Source of the DNA: Cloacibacterium rupense
GTDB taxonomy: Bacteria > Bacteroidota > Bacteroidia > Flavobacteriales > Weeksellaceae
Assembly (NCBI RefSeq): GCF_014645495.1
Contig: NZ_BMLV01000006.1
Location: 69,298 to 133,297 of the forward strand
DNA length: 64,000 nt
Direction of reading: 5' to 3'
The notes beneath the pieces are model-generated. The model made no database searches, was not told where the DNA came from, and was given only the letters and a program-made list of their open reading frames with translations. How positions within the stretch are numbered: the stretch's first letter is position 1; the number at the start of each line of letters is the position of its first letter. This document shows, one piece after another, positions 1-8,600 of this stretch. The position numbers were made by a program, and so were the translations under genes.

Positions 1-3000
1 GCAGAAGGAGTACTAGTGGTTGTTCCGTTGTAAGTAACTTTTATTTGACCTCTGTAAGCATAATTTGGATCTGCTAAAGGAAGGTTAAGATTATGAATTT
101 GATTGTATTTTACATTTTCAGAGCCTTCTATTGCATCTGGGCAACCATCATTATCCGAATCTACATCTAATGAATTGGGAATACCATCTCCATCTGTATC
201 AATACATTCACTAAAAACAAATTGTACATCATCTAAAAAATTGCCATAAGAAGCTCCTCCGACTGAACTTACCGACTGAAAAGCAATCGTGAGGTTGGTT
301 TGCCCTGCAACCACATTGTAACTCCCTGTATAGGTACCCCAAGCAGTATTACCATCACTCATGGTAGCAACAACTGGTGAAGCTAAAGCATTGGCCAAAG
401 ATGTTCCCATTCTTACATTGGCTACATCTACTCCACTTCTTCCCCTATGCTTAATAGACCAAGTGATAGTTCCTGCATTTCCACTCAGCGCAAAGTTTTG
501 ATACAAAGTAGATACTACATTGGCGTTTAATTCTACAAATTGATTGCCTTCTGCTGCTGGAACACCATTAAACCCAGACCTCCAGAATTCTATCAAACCA
601 TCTCCTGCAGTAGTCTGCCAGCCTCCTGCATTAACTTGATTCACCAAAGTCCACGTGGTAGAATTATAGGGTGCTAGGGTAATATTCGGAATTTCAAAAC
701 CTGCATTTCTAGAAGAGAAAAGATTACATTCTACAGTGTCTAAAATCCCATCATTATCATCATCTAAATCTGCTGCATCTGCTATACCGTCTTGGTCAGC
801 ATCTAATTGCTGAAATCCTGTAACAAAACTAAAAACTGCCCTATCTGGCAAATTCAAAGCATTAAATATAATTCTAGAACCCGCAATTAAATCAGGAACT
901 ATTTGGTTTACTGTTCCTGTGGTAAAATTACCATCGCCATCCAAATCAACTAAAATTCTAAAATCATTAACATTAGAAGTATTACCCGAGATGGTAAGTC
1001 CCGTCAAGTCAAAACGTAATGTAACATTTCCTATATCATTTCCTACAACTTGACTTGCTTGACTTACTTTCCATTCTCTAGTTAATCTTCTGGCATTTAA
1101 TGAACTGAGCGCAATAGGTAAGTCCGTGGCTTGTTCTGCTAGAGCAGTATTATCATGCCCTATCATTAAAAATTCTAAATTTTCTAAATTAGAGGGATTA
1201 CTCAACACGATATTTCCTTTGCCACTTTGCCCAGTTCCGTTACCACTACCTGTATTGATACTATTGGATTGTGGCTGATTTAATCCACTGACATCGTCTT
1301 TTCCTATCCCAAAAACATCATGCCAATAGCCCGCATTATTCCATATCGAACCTCCATTAGAATTGACATAACTGCCAATAGAAGAATCTAAAGTAATGCC
1401 ATATTTAATTGCCAAATAACTTTCTACATTTGCTTTTTCGCTAATAGTTTTTGCTGTGGGAAAAACAATAACCTCAGCCAGTAATCCATTTCCCTTCATA
1501 TGCCCAAAATCATTATTCCCATTATGATTACTTCCTCCAATCATCGGTCTAAAATTGATCACATCAAAATCTTGCTGACCATTCACGATGCTCCCATTCT
1601 TACCATTTACCCTCCCAGTACCAAAAGGAGTTTGAGTGCTTGCATCTAGACTTACAATATTAAATTTAATATTATTTAAACTAGTATCTTGTATATGAAA
1701 ACCTGCTCCTGCTCCTACAATACTATTTCCATTTCTAGACCATGCGCTGTTTTCATTATTCCCCCCAAAAAGCACAACTCCTGTATTTAAAGGAGATATT
1801 GAACTTCCAAGAAAATTAGATTGTCCGAATGAATTATCATCAAATTTATAAACTGCAAATGCGGTTACGTAATCTATATTGGTATTCCCGTCTAATCTAT
1901 TGGTAGGCAATGCACTGCTAAAACCATCATTATTAAAACTTACGGCTTGATTGAAATTAATCGCATTGGTATTATATGTTGGGGTACCTGTAACGGTAAA
2001 AGTGTTAACACCCGCTTGATCTACCCAGCCTATTAGGTTGGTTCCAGAACTAGTAACTCCCTCATTAGCTTTTAACCATAGGCTAGTTCCAGAAACTCCA
2101 CCAGGATTAATTGCTGATGGTACCGTTACTGTTATTATTGCTTCATCATAATCATTCTGTTGTATTTTTTTAGATATTCTATAGACTAAATTATAAACCC
2201 CTGATGGAGTTCCTGCAGCCACAACTACATTTCCCGTACTGGTATCGATGCTAATTCCTGAATTGGTAGTAGAAATCTGGGTAATATCTACATTGCCAGT
2301 GGTAGCTTGTCCGCCATTGTAGAGGTCATTTGCCAAAACAGAAGTTACACTAGTTGAACTAGGACTAACAGTAAACGCATCACTCACTGCTTGTAAAGGA
2401 CTAGAAACCGAAGGACAAATTATGGTTGGTGTTCCACCAGGCGCAGAACTTACCTTTTCTAGAGAAATATCATCTACATAATAATCCGTATTAAATAGAT
2501 TAGTCCCAGAAAGGTCTCCATTATACAATTCTATCTTTGCATCTTTATGGGTACAAGATATTGGCGTTCTAAAATAAAAAGTTATTTCACGCCATTGGTT
2601 ATTATTGGTAGTGAAAAGTGGTGAAGTTAACCTGCCTCCTCCTAGCAAATCATTACCCGAATAATCACTTAAACCAAACTCAACTTCCCCATTTGGATTG
2701 ACTACATAAACCCAAAGAGTAAGTTTATAAATAGAATTATCATCAAATGAAAAATTTCTTAAATAAAAAAAACCAGAGTTTGCCCCTCCATTATTTACCA
2801 CCATTACTGCACCATTAGGATTACCCGTATGGTCTGTTGTTGCAGGATGATTTAATGAAGACGAAGAACCAGATGGCGCAGGACCCGTCCAAAACCAATC
2901 AAAATTAGCTGGCCATGGATCCCCAATTCTTCTAGGGTCTATTACAGTATAATAATCTTCATCTATTCTTATTTTTGGAAAACTTGAAGTATCTGCAAAA

Positions 3001-3146
3001 GTAAAACCATTAACTTTTGGCATATAAGGACTCTCTACTCTAGAAGTAGTTTGACCAAAATCATCTTGAAATACTATCTGCGAATAAATATTTTGTGTTA
3101 AAAAACACAAAATTAACAGAACAATTAACTTAAAGTTGTTGCTCAT
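1..3146 (-). CDS. Giant secreted surface protein with calcium-loop repeats (5' part, runs off left edge)
   Basis: Reading frame from ATG at 3146 that stays open to base 1, giving 1,048 visible codons; the C-terminus is outside. Residues 1-23 are a signal peptide with a LIVLLILCFL core and likely cleavage after YSQ. Residues ~30-240 look like a beta-sandwich module (WREITFYFRTP, YYVDDISLEKV). Residues ~255-340 resemble a short cadherin-like repeat. A module starting near residue 350 with SLWLKANEG is a form common in Flavobacteriia surface proteins. Asp-rich thrombospondin type 3-like calcium loops lie near residues 780-807 (DADQDG, DDDNDG) and 978-1003 (DTDGDG, DSDNDG). Such proteins are usually exported by type IX secretion and attach to surfaces or polymers; the sorting domain would be outside the window, so that is inference. 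No enzymatic motif recognised. Confidence 0.85.
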   Translation of the reverse strand, partial: MSNNFKLIVLLILCFLTQNIYSQIVFQDDFGQTTSRVESPYMPKVNGFTFADTSSFPKIRIDEDYYTVIDPRRIGDPWPANFDWFWTGPAPSGSSSSLNHPATTDHTGNPNGAVMVVNNGGANSGFFYLRNFSFDDNSIYKLTLWVYVVNPNGEVEFGLSDYSGNDLLGGGRLTSPLFTTNNNQWREITFYFRTPISCTHKDAKIELYNGDLSGTNLFNTDYYVDDISLEKVSSAPGGTPTIICPSVSSPLQAVSDAFTVSPSSTSVTSVLANDLYNGGQATTGNVDITQISTTNSGISIDTSTGNVVVAAGTPSGVYNLVYRISKKIQQNDYDEAIITVTVPSAINPGGVSGTSLWLKANEGVTSSGTNLIGWVDQAGVNTFTVTGTPTYNTNAINFNQAVSFNNDGFSSALPTNRLDGNTNIDYVTAFAVYKFDDNSFGQSNFLGSSISPLNTGVVLFGGNNENSAWSRNGNSIVGAGAGFHIQDTSLNNIKFNIVSLDASTQTPFGTGRVNGKNGSIVNGQQDFDVINFRPMIGGSNHNGNNDFGHMKGNGLLAEVIVFPTAKTISEKANVESYLAIKYGITLDSSIGSYVNSNGGSIWNNAGYWHDVFGIGKDDVSGLNQPQSNSINTGSGNGTGQSGKGNIVLSNPSNLENLEFLMIGHDNTALAEQATDLPIALSSLNARRLTREWKVSQASQVVGNDIGNVTLRFDLTGLTISGNTSNVNDFRILVDLDGDGNFTTGTVNQIVPDLIAGSRIIFNALNLPDRAVFSFVTGFQQLDADQDGIADAADLDDDNDGILDTVECNLFSSRNAGFEIPNITLAPYNSTTWTLVNQVNAGGWQTTAGDGLIEFWRSGFNGVPAAEGNQFVELNANVVSTLYQNFALSGNAGTITWSIKHRGRSGVDVANVRMGTSLANALASPVVATMSDGNTAWGTYTGSYNVVAGQTNLTIAFQSVSSVGGASYGNFLDDVQFVFSECIDTDGDGIPNSLDVDSDNDGCPDAIEGSENVKYNQIHNLNLPLADPNYAYRGQIKVTYNGTTTSTPS

Positions 3147-3367
3147 CTAAATCTCGTTTTGTTGTAGTTTAATAGTTTACCATAACTCAATACACATCAT
3201 GAGTAATGAATTATGTTAACAAATATAACAAAAAAAAACTCAAAGTATTGAATATGAAAACATAATAGAAAAAATTAATAAATATTTCAAATTTTGGACA
3301 AACAACAAAAAAAAGCACGCTTATTTACATAAGGTGCTTAATTTTACTATAAAAAAACTTAGTTCTA

Positions 3368-3772
3368 CTATTTCACAGAAACATTCAGCGTAAATGCTGA
3401 TGGCTTAGTTCCTTTCATATTATATACTCTAATCTTGTATGCCCCTGTTTTGGTAAGCTTTCCTTCATAAGAGTTTCCTTCTATGCTTCCATTGTAAACA
3501 GCTTCATCATTAGAACCTGGTTCTAAAATATTAAAATAATCTCTTCCACTGTTGGCTTTTAGGCTCACTTTTAAGGTTTGACCTTCTTTGGCACTTACCA
3601 AATAATCTACCGCATCATTGGCTTTTAAAGTTCCTTTCAATAAGGTTGATGATTTTCCCGGCGCAAATTTCACAGTCTGTTTTTTTACCGTCTGTGCATT
3701 TACTGTAACTAAAGCAAAAATTAAAAATAAAGAAAATAATTTTGCTACGATAGGTTTTTTAATGTTTTTCAT
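3368..3772 (-). CDS. Secreted g-type lysozyme inhibitor-like (PPC-like) protein
   Basis: 134 residues with a signal peptide (1-26, cleavage after VNA). The mature part is one beta-sandwich module: a VKFAPGKSSTLLKGTLK start, then DYLVSAKEGQTLKVSL, a DYFNILEPGS turn, and GNSYEGKLTKTGAYKIRVY. This order matches the small pre-peptidase-like domain found in periplasmic inhibitors of g-type lysozyme and in many uncharacterised secreted proteins. By family it could protect peptidoglycan from host or competitor lysozyme, but the fold is also used for generic protein binding. It stands alone, 221 bp from the giant surface gene, and a shared role is not shown. Confidence 0.6.
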   Translation of the reverse strand: MKNIKKPIVAKLFSLFLIFALVTVNAQTVKKQTVKFAPGKSSTLLKGTLKANDAVDYLVSAKEGQTLKVSLKANSGRDYFNILEPGSNDEAVYNGSIEGNSYEGKLTKTGAYKIRVYNMKGTKPSAFTLNVSVK

Positions 3773-3905
3773 TTTGATTTGTTTTAATTAATAATTGTTT
3801 ATTTTGACGTTTTATATAATCACAAATTAAGTGCCAAAAATTATATTTGCCAAATTTTTTTAAAAATTTTTATCTTTTCTAGACCATCATTCTTTTGTGG
3901 TTTTC

Positions 3906-5000
3906 CTAATAGTCTGTATAACCTCTAGCACCCCCTCCTCCAAAAAGAGTATGAGTATCTTTTATTTCGGCTAACTCTAAATTATTTTTAACCCTCTCAG
4001 GATAATTGGGATTAGAGATAAACTTCCTTCCAAAGCCAATCAGATCTGCTAAATCCTGCACCAAAAGCTCTTCTCCTTGTTCTGGAGTTTTGTTCCCAGT
4101 TGCAATGATGGTATTTTTAAAAGTAGCTCTTAATTTTACACGAAAATCCAACGGAATCTCTGGCGCATCTTCCCAATCTGCCTCAGACAAATGCAAATAA
4201 GCGATATCTAGATGATTTAACTTTTCTGAAGCCAACATAATGGTCTCTAATATTTCAGGATCATCCATATCTTTAAATTTAATAAACGGAGACAATCTTA
4301 CCCCTGTTTTTTCTTTGCCAATAGCAGCTGCTATCGCTTGGGCTACTTTTAATAAAAATTGAATTCTATTTTCTCTGGTCCCTCCATATTCATCGGTTCT
4401 TTGGTTGCTATTGCTACGCAAAAATTGATCGATTAAATAACCGTTGGCACCGTGAATTTCAACCCCATCAAATCCAGCTTCTATGGCATTTTTAGAGGCT
4501 TGTACATAGTCTTGTGTGGTTTGTTCTATTTCTTCCAATGTCATTTCTCTAGGTTCTTCTACCGGTACAAAAGTAGCGTCACAATTGGGCGCACCATCAA
4601 AAATATAAACCGATGTTTCCTTTGCCAGAATTGCAGACGGCGCCACTGGTTGCAATCCATTGACTTTAGATGAAGACACCCTTCCTACATGCCAAAGTTG
4701 TAGAAATATTTTACCTCCTGCATCATGTACCGCTTTTGTAATCAACTTCCAACCAAGAATTTGTTCCAATGTATAAATCCCAGGTGTGTGGGCATAGCCC
4801 TGACCTTGTAGAGAAATCTGTGTAGCTTCTGTAATTATAAGGCCTGCACCTGCTCTCTGTACATAGTAAGTTGCCATCAATTCGTTGGGTACATTGCCCA
4901 GCGGTGTAGCTCTACTTCTGGTCATAGGTGCCATCACAAAACGATTCTCAAGAGATATTCCGCCTAATTGATATGCTGAAAAAATTTGTGATAAATCCAT
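3906..5000 (-). CDS. Old Yellow Enzyme family ene-reductase (FMN)
   Basis: 364 residues from ATG at 5000; an upstream in-frame TTG at 5018 overlaps the previous gene, and the MDLSQIFSAYQLG start fits the family better. FMN-dependent, NAD(P)H-using reductase of activated alkenes and nitro compounds (NemA/OYE type), cytoplasmic. Family marks in order: NRFVMAPMTRSRA near the N-terminus, LQLWHVGRVS, EIHGANGYLIDQFL carrying the His/Asn substrate-binding pair, NQRTDEYGGT, and the C-terminal GGGGARGYTDY. It lies 8 bp after the nitroreductase gene, so the two are almost certainly co-transcribed. Substrate unknown; quinones, electrophilic enones or nitro compounds are typical. Confidence 0.9.
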   Translation of the reverse strand: MDLSQIFSAYQLGGISLENRFVMAPMTRSRATPLGNVPNELMATYYVQRAGAGLIITEATQISLQGQGYAHTPGIYTLEQILGWKLITKAVHDAGGKIFLQLWHVGRVSSSKVNGLQPVAPSAILAKETSVYIFDGAPNCDATFVPVEEPREMTLEEIEQTTQDYVQASKNAIEAGFDGVEIHGANGYLIDQFLRSNSNQRTDEYGGTRENRIQFLLKVAQAIAAAIGKEKTGVRLSPFIKFKDMDDPEILETIMLASEKLNHLDIAYLHLSEADWEDAPEIPLDFRVKLRATFKNTIIATGNKTPEQGEELLVQDLADLIGFGRKFISNPNYPERVKNNLELAEIKDTHTLFGGGGARGYTDY

Positions 5001-5008
5001 GTTTATTT

Positions 5009-5665
5009 TTATTTCCAAGTAACTATTTCATCTAGTGTTCTTCTGGTTTTCTCTTTAGGCTCTACTACTCTATACCCGAAAGCCACCATATAAGAAATAC
5101 CAAATTGCTCGGTATCTACTCCTAATTTTTCTCTCAATATAACATCGGTAGTCGCTTGGTTAAAACCCTCTATAGGACAACTGTCTATCCCTATCATAGC
5201 AGCAGCGGTCATCATATTTCCTAAGGCTATATAACTTTGTTTAGAGGCCCAGTCAAACAATTTACGATCGTCACTCAAATCAAAATCAGTCTTCTGAAAA
5301 TCTTCATAAAACTTCCCCTTGCCTTTTACCACTTCCTCTGGCAGCTTCTGTACATTTTTCATAAAATCTAAGATGTAAGCAGAATCCCATTTTGTTAAAG
5401 GACTCTTCATTGTAAGTCCTATCACATAGTGGCTGGCTGTGTCTAACTTTTTAGTTGCTCCCCATGCATTTTCTTTCAACTGCTCTCTTAGATTTTTATC
5501 CTGTACCACAATAAAATGCCATGGCTCAAAACCAAAAGAACTGGGCGATAGTCTGGCTGTTTCTAGGATAAATTCTATATCTTCTTGAGGGATAATTCTA
5601 TTCACGTCAAACTCCTTGCAGGCATGACGAAATTGGTATGCTTCTAAAATTTCTTTTTTATTCAT
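5009..5665 (-). CDS. NAD(P)H-dependent FMN nitroreductase (NfsB-like)
   Basis: 218 residues, normal length for the oxygen-insensitive nitroreductase family (dimeric FMN flavoprotein reducing nitroaromatics and quinones). Visible marks: the N-terminal RHACKEFD stretch where FMN-binding arginine sits, RLSPSSFGFEPWHFIVV typical of family members, and GIDSCPIEGF plus VAFGYR towards the C-terminus. First gene of a two-gene unit with the ene-reductase; the divergent AraC-type regulator at 5759 is the obvious candidate controller. Together the pair suggests detoxification of electrophiles or redox-active compounds. Confidence 0.9.
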   Translation of the reverse strand: MNKKEILEAYQFRHACKEFDVNRIIPQEDIEFILETARLSPSSFGFEPWHFIVVQDKNLREQLKENAWGATKKLDTASHYVIGLTMKSPLTKWDSAYILDFMKNVQKLPEEVVKGKGKFYEDFQKTDFDLSDDRKLFDWASKQSYIALGNMMTAAAMIGIDSCPIEGFNQATTDVILREKLGVDTEQFGISYMVAFGYRVVEPKEKTRRTLDEIVTWK

Positions 5666-5695
5666 GGTATCAAATAATTAAATTAATTAACAATA

Positions 5696-5703
5696 CAAAA
5701 TTA
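5696..5703 (-). promoter_or_regulatory. Putative -7 element for the nitroreductase/ene-reductase unit
   Basis: On the minus strand the sequence reads TAATTTTG, a match to the Bacteroidota TAnnTTTG -7 box, about 30 bp before the ATG at 5665. No clear TTTG element at the right distance. It shares the 93-bp divergent region with the AraC-regulator promoter, so an operator there could control both sides. Confidence 0.4.
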
Positions 5704-5719
5704 TAACAAAAGCAATCTG

Positions 5720-5749
5720 TTTGATGAGTAAAAATTTATGTTATTTTTG
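5720..5749 (+). promoter_or_regulatory. Promoter of the AraC regulator (TTTG-N18-TATTTTTG)
   Basis: TTTG at 5720-5723, an 18-bp spacer and TATTTTTG at 5742-5749 form a good match to the Bacteroidota primary sigma-factor promoter. The predicted transcript starts only a few bases before the ATG at 5759, so the leader is very short. Confidence 0.6.
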
Positions 5750-5758
5750 TAAAAATAA

Positions 5759-6604
5759 ATGCTCATGCAGAGAATTGTAAATTTCAGAACCTTCAATGTT
5801 TTCAGTATAGAAAAAGATGTCTGGGATATCGATTATCACAACCATAATTTCTACGAAATCATCTTAATAGAACAAGGCGAAGGCATTCACCACCTCAATC
5901 AAGTGAAATTTAATTACAAAAAAAATGATGTATTTCTATTAACGCCTAGTGATGCGCATTCTTTTGAAATTCATCAAAAAACTAAATTTATCTATATAAA
6001 GTACACCGAACAATTTTTGCTTGATGCGCTGACTTTAGAAAACAATAAAAACTGGAAAGAAGCTTTGCAATTAACTTTATATCAAAAACCTTTGCTCTAC
6101 GAAAGTATCATTAAAGACGAAAAAGAAGCCGAAAATCTACTACAACTAGCAAAAATTCTGGAAATTGAATTCCAAAGCAAAAACACGTACAGCAACGAAA
6201 TACTGAAAAATCTATACGCCACTGTAATGACCATTATCGTAAGAAATCTCTACAAAAATGGTTCAGAAAAATGGGTAACCTTAGAAGGTGAAAAAATAGA
6301 AAAAATATTATCCTATATTAATATTTACACCCTAGATAATGACAAAATGAAGATAGAAAACCTGGCGAAACAATTTTTGATGTCCAAAAACTACATTAGC
6401 CTTTATGTGAAAAAAAATACTGGATTTTCTATCCAAAATCACATCATTCAAAATAAAATAACCATCGCTGAAAGACTTCTAAAACAAGGAAAACTAAATA
6501 TCAATGAAATCTCATCTCATTTGGGATTTAATGATGCCAGCCATTTTCATAAAATCTTTAAAAAATATAAAAACGTATCGCCTTCTGAATGGCGTAGTAA
6601 ATAA
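5759..6604 (+). CDS. AraC-family transcriptional regulator
   Basis: 281 residues. The N-terminal half is a cupin-like sensor (HNHNFYEIILIEQGEG, then LLTPSDAHSF), the common effector-binding fold of AraC regulators. The C-terminal ~100 residues form the double helix-turn-helix: LAKQFLMSKNYISLYVKKNTG, then EISSHLGFNDASHFHKIFKKY and the closing PSEWRSK. Starts at ATG 5759; a second in-frame ATG at 5765 is equally close to the promoter. It is divergent from the nitroreductase/ene-reductase pair, which suggests it controls that pair and perhaps itself. Effector not predictable from sequence. Confidence 0.9.
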   Translation: MLMQRIVNFRTFNVFSIEKDVWDIDYHNHNFYEIILIEQGEGIHHLNQVKFNYKKNDVFLLTPSDAHSFEIHQKTKFIYIKYTEQFLLDALTLENNKNWKEALQLTLYQKPLLYESIIKDEKEAENLLQLAKILEIEFQSKNTYSNEILKNLYATVMTIIVRNLYKNGSEKWVTLEGEKIEKILSYINIYTLDNDKMKIENLAKQFLMSKNYISLYVKKNTGFSIQNHIIQNKITIAERLLKQGKLNINEISSHLGFNDASHFHKIFKKYKNVSPSEWRSK

Positions 6605-6610
6605 TTGAAT

Positions 6611-7591
6611 TTAATTATTACCTTTCGCAATCTTACTAGCCAACCAACTTACATAGAACAACTGAAAACTGTGGTAAATCATCACAGGAAGCAAAAAGAG
6701 TACTTTTTGTGCCTCAGGAATCCCCAAAATCATCACAAACAAACTGCCATGTACCAATGATTTTTTAGAACCACAAAAGGTAGTAGTAATGGTATCTTCT
6801 CTGCTAAATCCTAATCGGTGAGAAAGCCAAGCTAAAATTTCATAAACCACAAAAAACAAGGCAATAACTCCTACTGCAATAACTACAAAAACAAAAGAAG
6901 GTACCGCTGCAAAAACGTTTTCTAAAAAGGCTTTAGAAAAACTTTCGTAAACAATCAATAGAATAATCAATCGATCAAATTCTGCTATTATTTTACCATA
7001 TTTTGAAATGATTTTTTTAAAAATAGGATTCAACAAAATTCCTAAAACAATAGGCAAAAGAACTTTTAATAACAGTTGTTGGATAATTTCAGTTTCGTTT
7101 CCTTCAGAATGATGAGCTTGCAGGAAAAATCCCATTAAAAGTGGCGTCATCAGAATCCCTATCAATCCTGAAATAGATGCATTAAATATAGCTGAAGTCA
7201 CGTTCCCCCTGGCAATAGAAACCATCACCACAGATGACGAAACCGTGGAAGGCAAACACGCCAAAAAGTACACCGAAAGCCAACTCTGGAAATAGACCGT
7301 TTCTCTAAAAAAAGGATAAAAAATAAGAACCAACAACGGAAACAATAAAAAGGTCCCCAACTGTACCACCAAATGAAGCTTCCAATTAGAAACATCTTTT
7401 ATCACTTCTTTTAGATTGAGCTTTAGCCCATACAAAAGAAAAATACCAGCAATTCCCCAATCGATGAAGGCTTCTAGATTGAAAATTCTTTGGTAAGAAT
7501 CTTCATAAGGAATCACTTTACCTGCAATCACCATCAAAACCAACAACAATAAGAATACGTTTTGCTTATCAAATATTTTCTTAAAATCCAA
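6611..7591 (-). CDS. Bile acid:sodium symporter family membrane protein
   Basis: 326 residues with about nine or ten hydrophobic helices, the BASS/SBF-like family architecture. Members move organic anions, sometimes sodium-coupled, across the inner membrane; bacterial substrates are mostly unknown. Family features: YGLKLNL after the second helix, the polar segment LACLPSTVSSSVVMVSIARGN that lines the transport core, and TTTFCGSKKSLVHGSLF late in the protein. The start is TTG at 7591: an in-frame stop lies just upstream and the next ATG is inside the first helix. It converges with the AraC gene, the two ends being 6 bp apart. Confidence 0.85.
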   Translation of the reverse strand: MDFKKIFDKQNVFLLLLVLMVIAGKVIPYEDSYQRIFNLEAFIDWGIAGIFLLYGLKLNLKEVIKDVSNWKLHLVVQLGTFLLFPLLVLIFYPFFRETVYFQSWLSVYFLACLPSTVSSSVVMVSIARGNVTSAIFNASISGLIGILMTPLLMGFFLQAHHSEGNETEIIQQLLLKVLLPIVLGILLNPIFKKIISKYGKIIAEFDRLIILLIVYESFSKAFLENVFAAVPSFVFVVIAVGVIALFFVVYEILAWLSHRLGFSREDTITTTFCGSKKSLVHGSLFVMILGIPEAQKVLFLLPVMIYHSFQLFYVSWLASKIAKGNN

Positions 7592-7606
7592 TTTCTATAT
7601 TTTTTT

Positions 7607-7614
7607 CAAAGATA
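7607..7614 (-). promoter_or_regulatory. Putative -7 element of the BASS transporter gene
   Basis: Minus strand reads TATCTTTG, an exact TAnnTTTG box, about 16 bp before the TTG start at 7591. No convincing -33 element seen. Confidence 0.45.
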
Positions 7615-7660
7615 AATCAACTTTAAAATCTAAAACAATACATTTCAGCCTCAATAAAAA

Positions 7661-8413
7661 TCAATGATGCTTCATCAATTCATCTGGCACATTGGTCGTA
7701 ACAAAATCTACCCCCATTTCTACCAATTTTTTGAAAATCACTTCATCATTCACCGTCCATACATTGGTGATTATTCCTAGCTTTTTAGCCTCAGAAATCC
7801 ATTCAGGGTGCTTTTCTACAAATACGCTATAGTGATAATCTATACCATCTAATCCTGCGTTTTTAACCTGCTCAGGAGACAAATTGCCTTCTAAATATTG
7901 TACAATGGCGTTAGGATTTTGTCTTTTAATTTCTTGACAAAGATGCAAACTAAAAGATATAAACTCACATTGATTTTCCAATTGATTTCTCTTCACCATT
8001 TCTAGGGTTTTCATAACCATTTCGTTTTCCAACTCTGGGGTTTTCCCTGGTTTTATTTCTACAATGAGCTTCACTTGTTTTGATTTTTTGCCTTGTTTCA
8101 AATATTTTTCCAAGGTTGGCAATGTTTCTCCGTTAGAAAGTTTCTCTTTTTCTAAATCTTTAAATAAAGTTTCAGAAATTTCTAAGGTATTGATATGTTC
8201 ATCATGATTCACCACCAAAACGCCATCTTTGCTCATTCGGACATCAAATTCACTTCCATAAATTTTTAATCCTTGAGCATTTTTAAGCGATTGAATAGAA
8301 TTTTCTGCCGTTGCTGGATGGGTCTTCCAAAAGCCTCTATGTGCAATAATCTGGGTCTGAGATGAACTGAAATTAAACATAACTATAGCGATTAATACAA
8401 TAAATCTTTTCAT
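7661..8413 (-). CDS. Secreted glycerophosphodiester phosphodiesterase-family protein
   Basis: 250 residues beginning with a signal peptide (residues 1-19, ending SSSQ). The mature protein opens with IIAHRGFWKTHPATAENS, the HRG...ENS signature of the GDPD TIM barrel, followed by GSEFDVRMSKDG (metal-binding acidic pair) and VVNHDEHI (catalytic His). The C-terminal VWTVND and GVDFVTTNVPDELM are also family marks. Family enzymes hydrolyse glycerophosphodiesters to glycerol-3-phosphate and an alcohol; the export signal suggests it scavenges lipid head groups in the periplasm. Divergent from the aldo/keto reductase gene. Confidence 0.9.
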   Translation of the reverse strand: MKRFIVLIAIVMFNFSSSQTQIIAHRGFWKTHPATAENSIQSLKNAQGLKIYGSEFDVRMSKDGVLVVNHDEHINTLEISETLFKDLEKEKLSNGETLPTLEKYLKQGKKSKQVKLIVEIKPGKTPELENEMVMKTLEMVKRNQLENQCEFISFSLHLCQEIKRQNPNAIVQYLEGNLSPEQVKNAGLDGIDYHYSVFVEKHPEWISEAKKLGIITNVWTVNDEVIFKKLVEMGVDFVTTNVPDELMKHH

Positions 8414-8433
8414 TTTTACTATTCTTTGCTCTA

Positions 8434-8441
8434 CAAAACTA
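8434..8441 (-). promoter_or_regulatory. Putative -7 element of the GDPD gene
   Basis: Minus strand TAGTTTTG, matching TAnnTTTG, about 20 bp before the ATG at 8413. Confidence 0.4.
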
Positions 8442-8566
8442 AGCAGTCTTTTTGAATTGGTATCATAAATTGATGTTAATTTATAACAATATTAAATTGA
8501 TAAAATACCATCGCTTTTTGAAAATTTCATACACTTCATCTCCAAAATTCATTGTTCAATTTTTCC

Positions 8567-8574
8567 TACCTTTG
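8567..8574 (+). promoter_or_regulatory. Putative -7 element of the aldo/keto reductase gene
   Basis: TACCTTTG, matching TAnnTTTG, 26 bp before the ATG at 8601. It supports that start over other readings of the region. Confidence 0.5.
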
Positions 8575-8600
8575 ATTGCGTATTCTTTAAATTTAATTCA

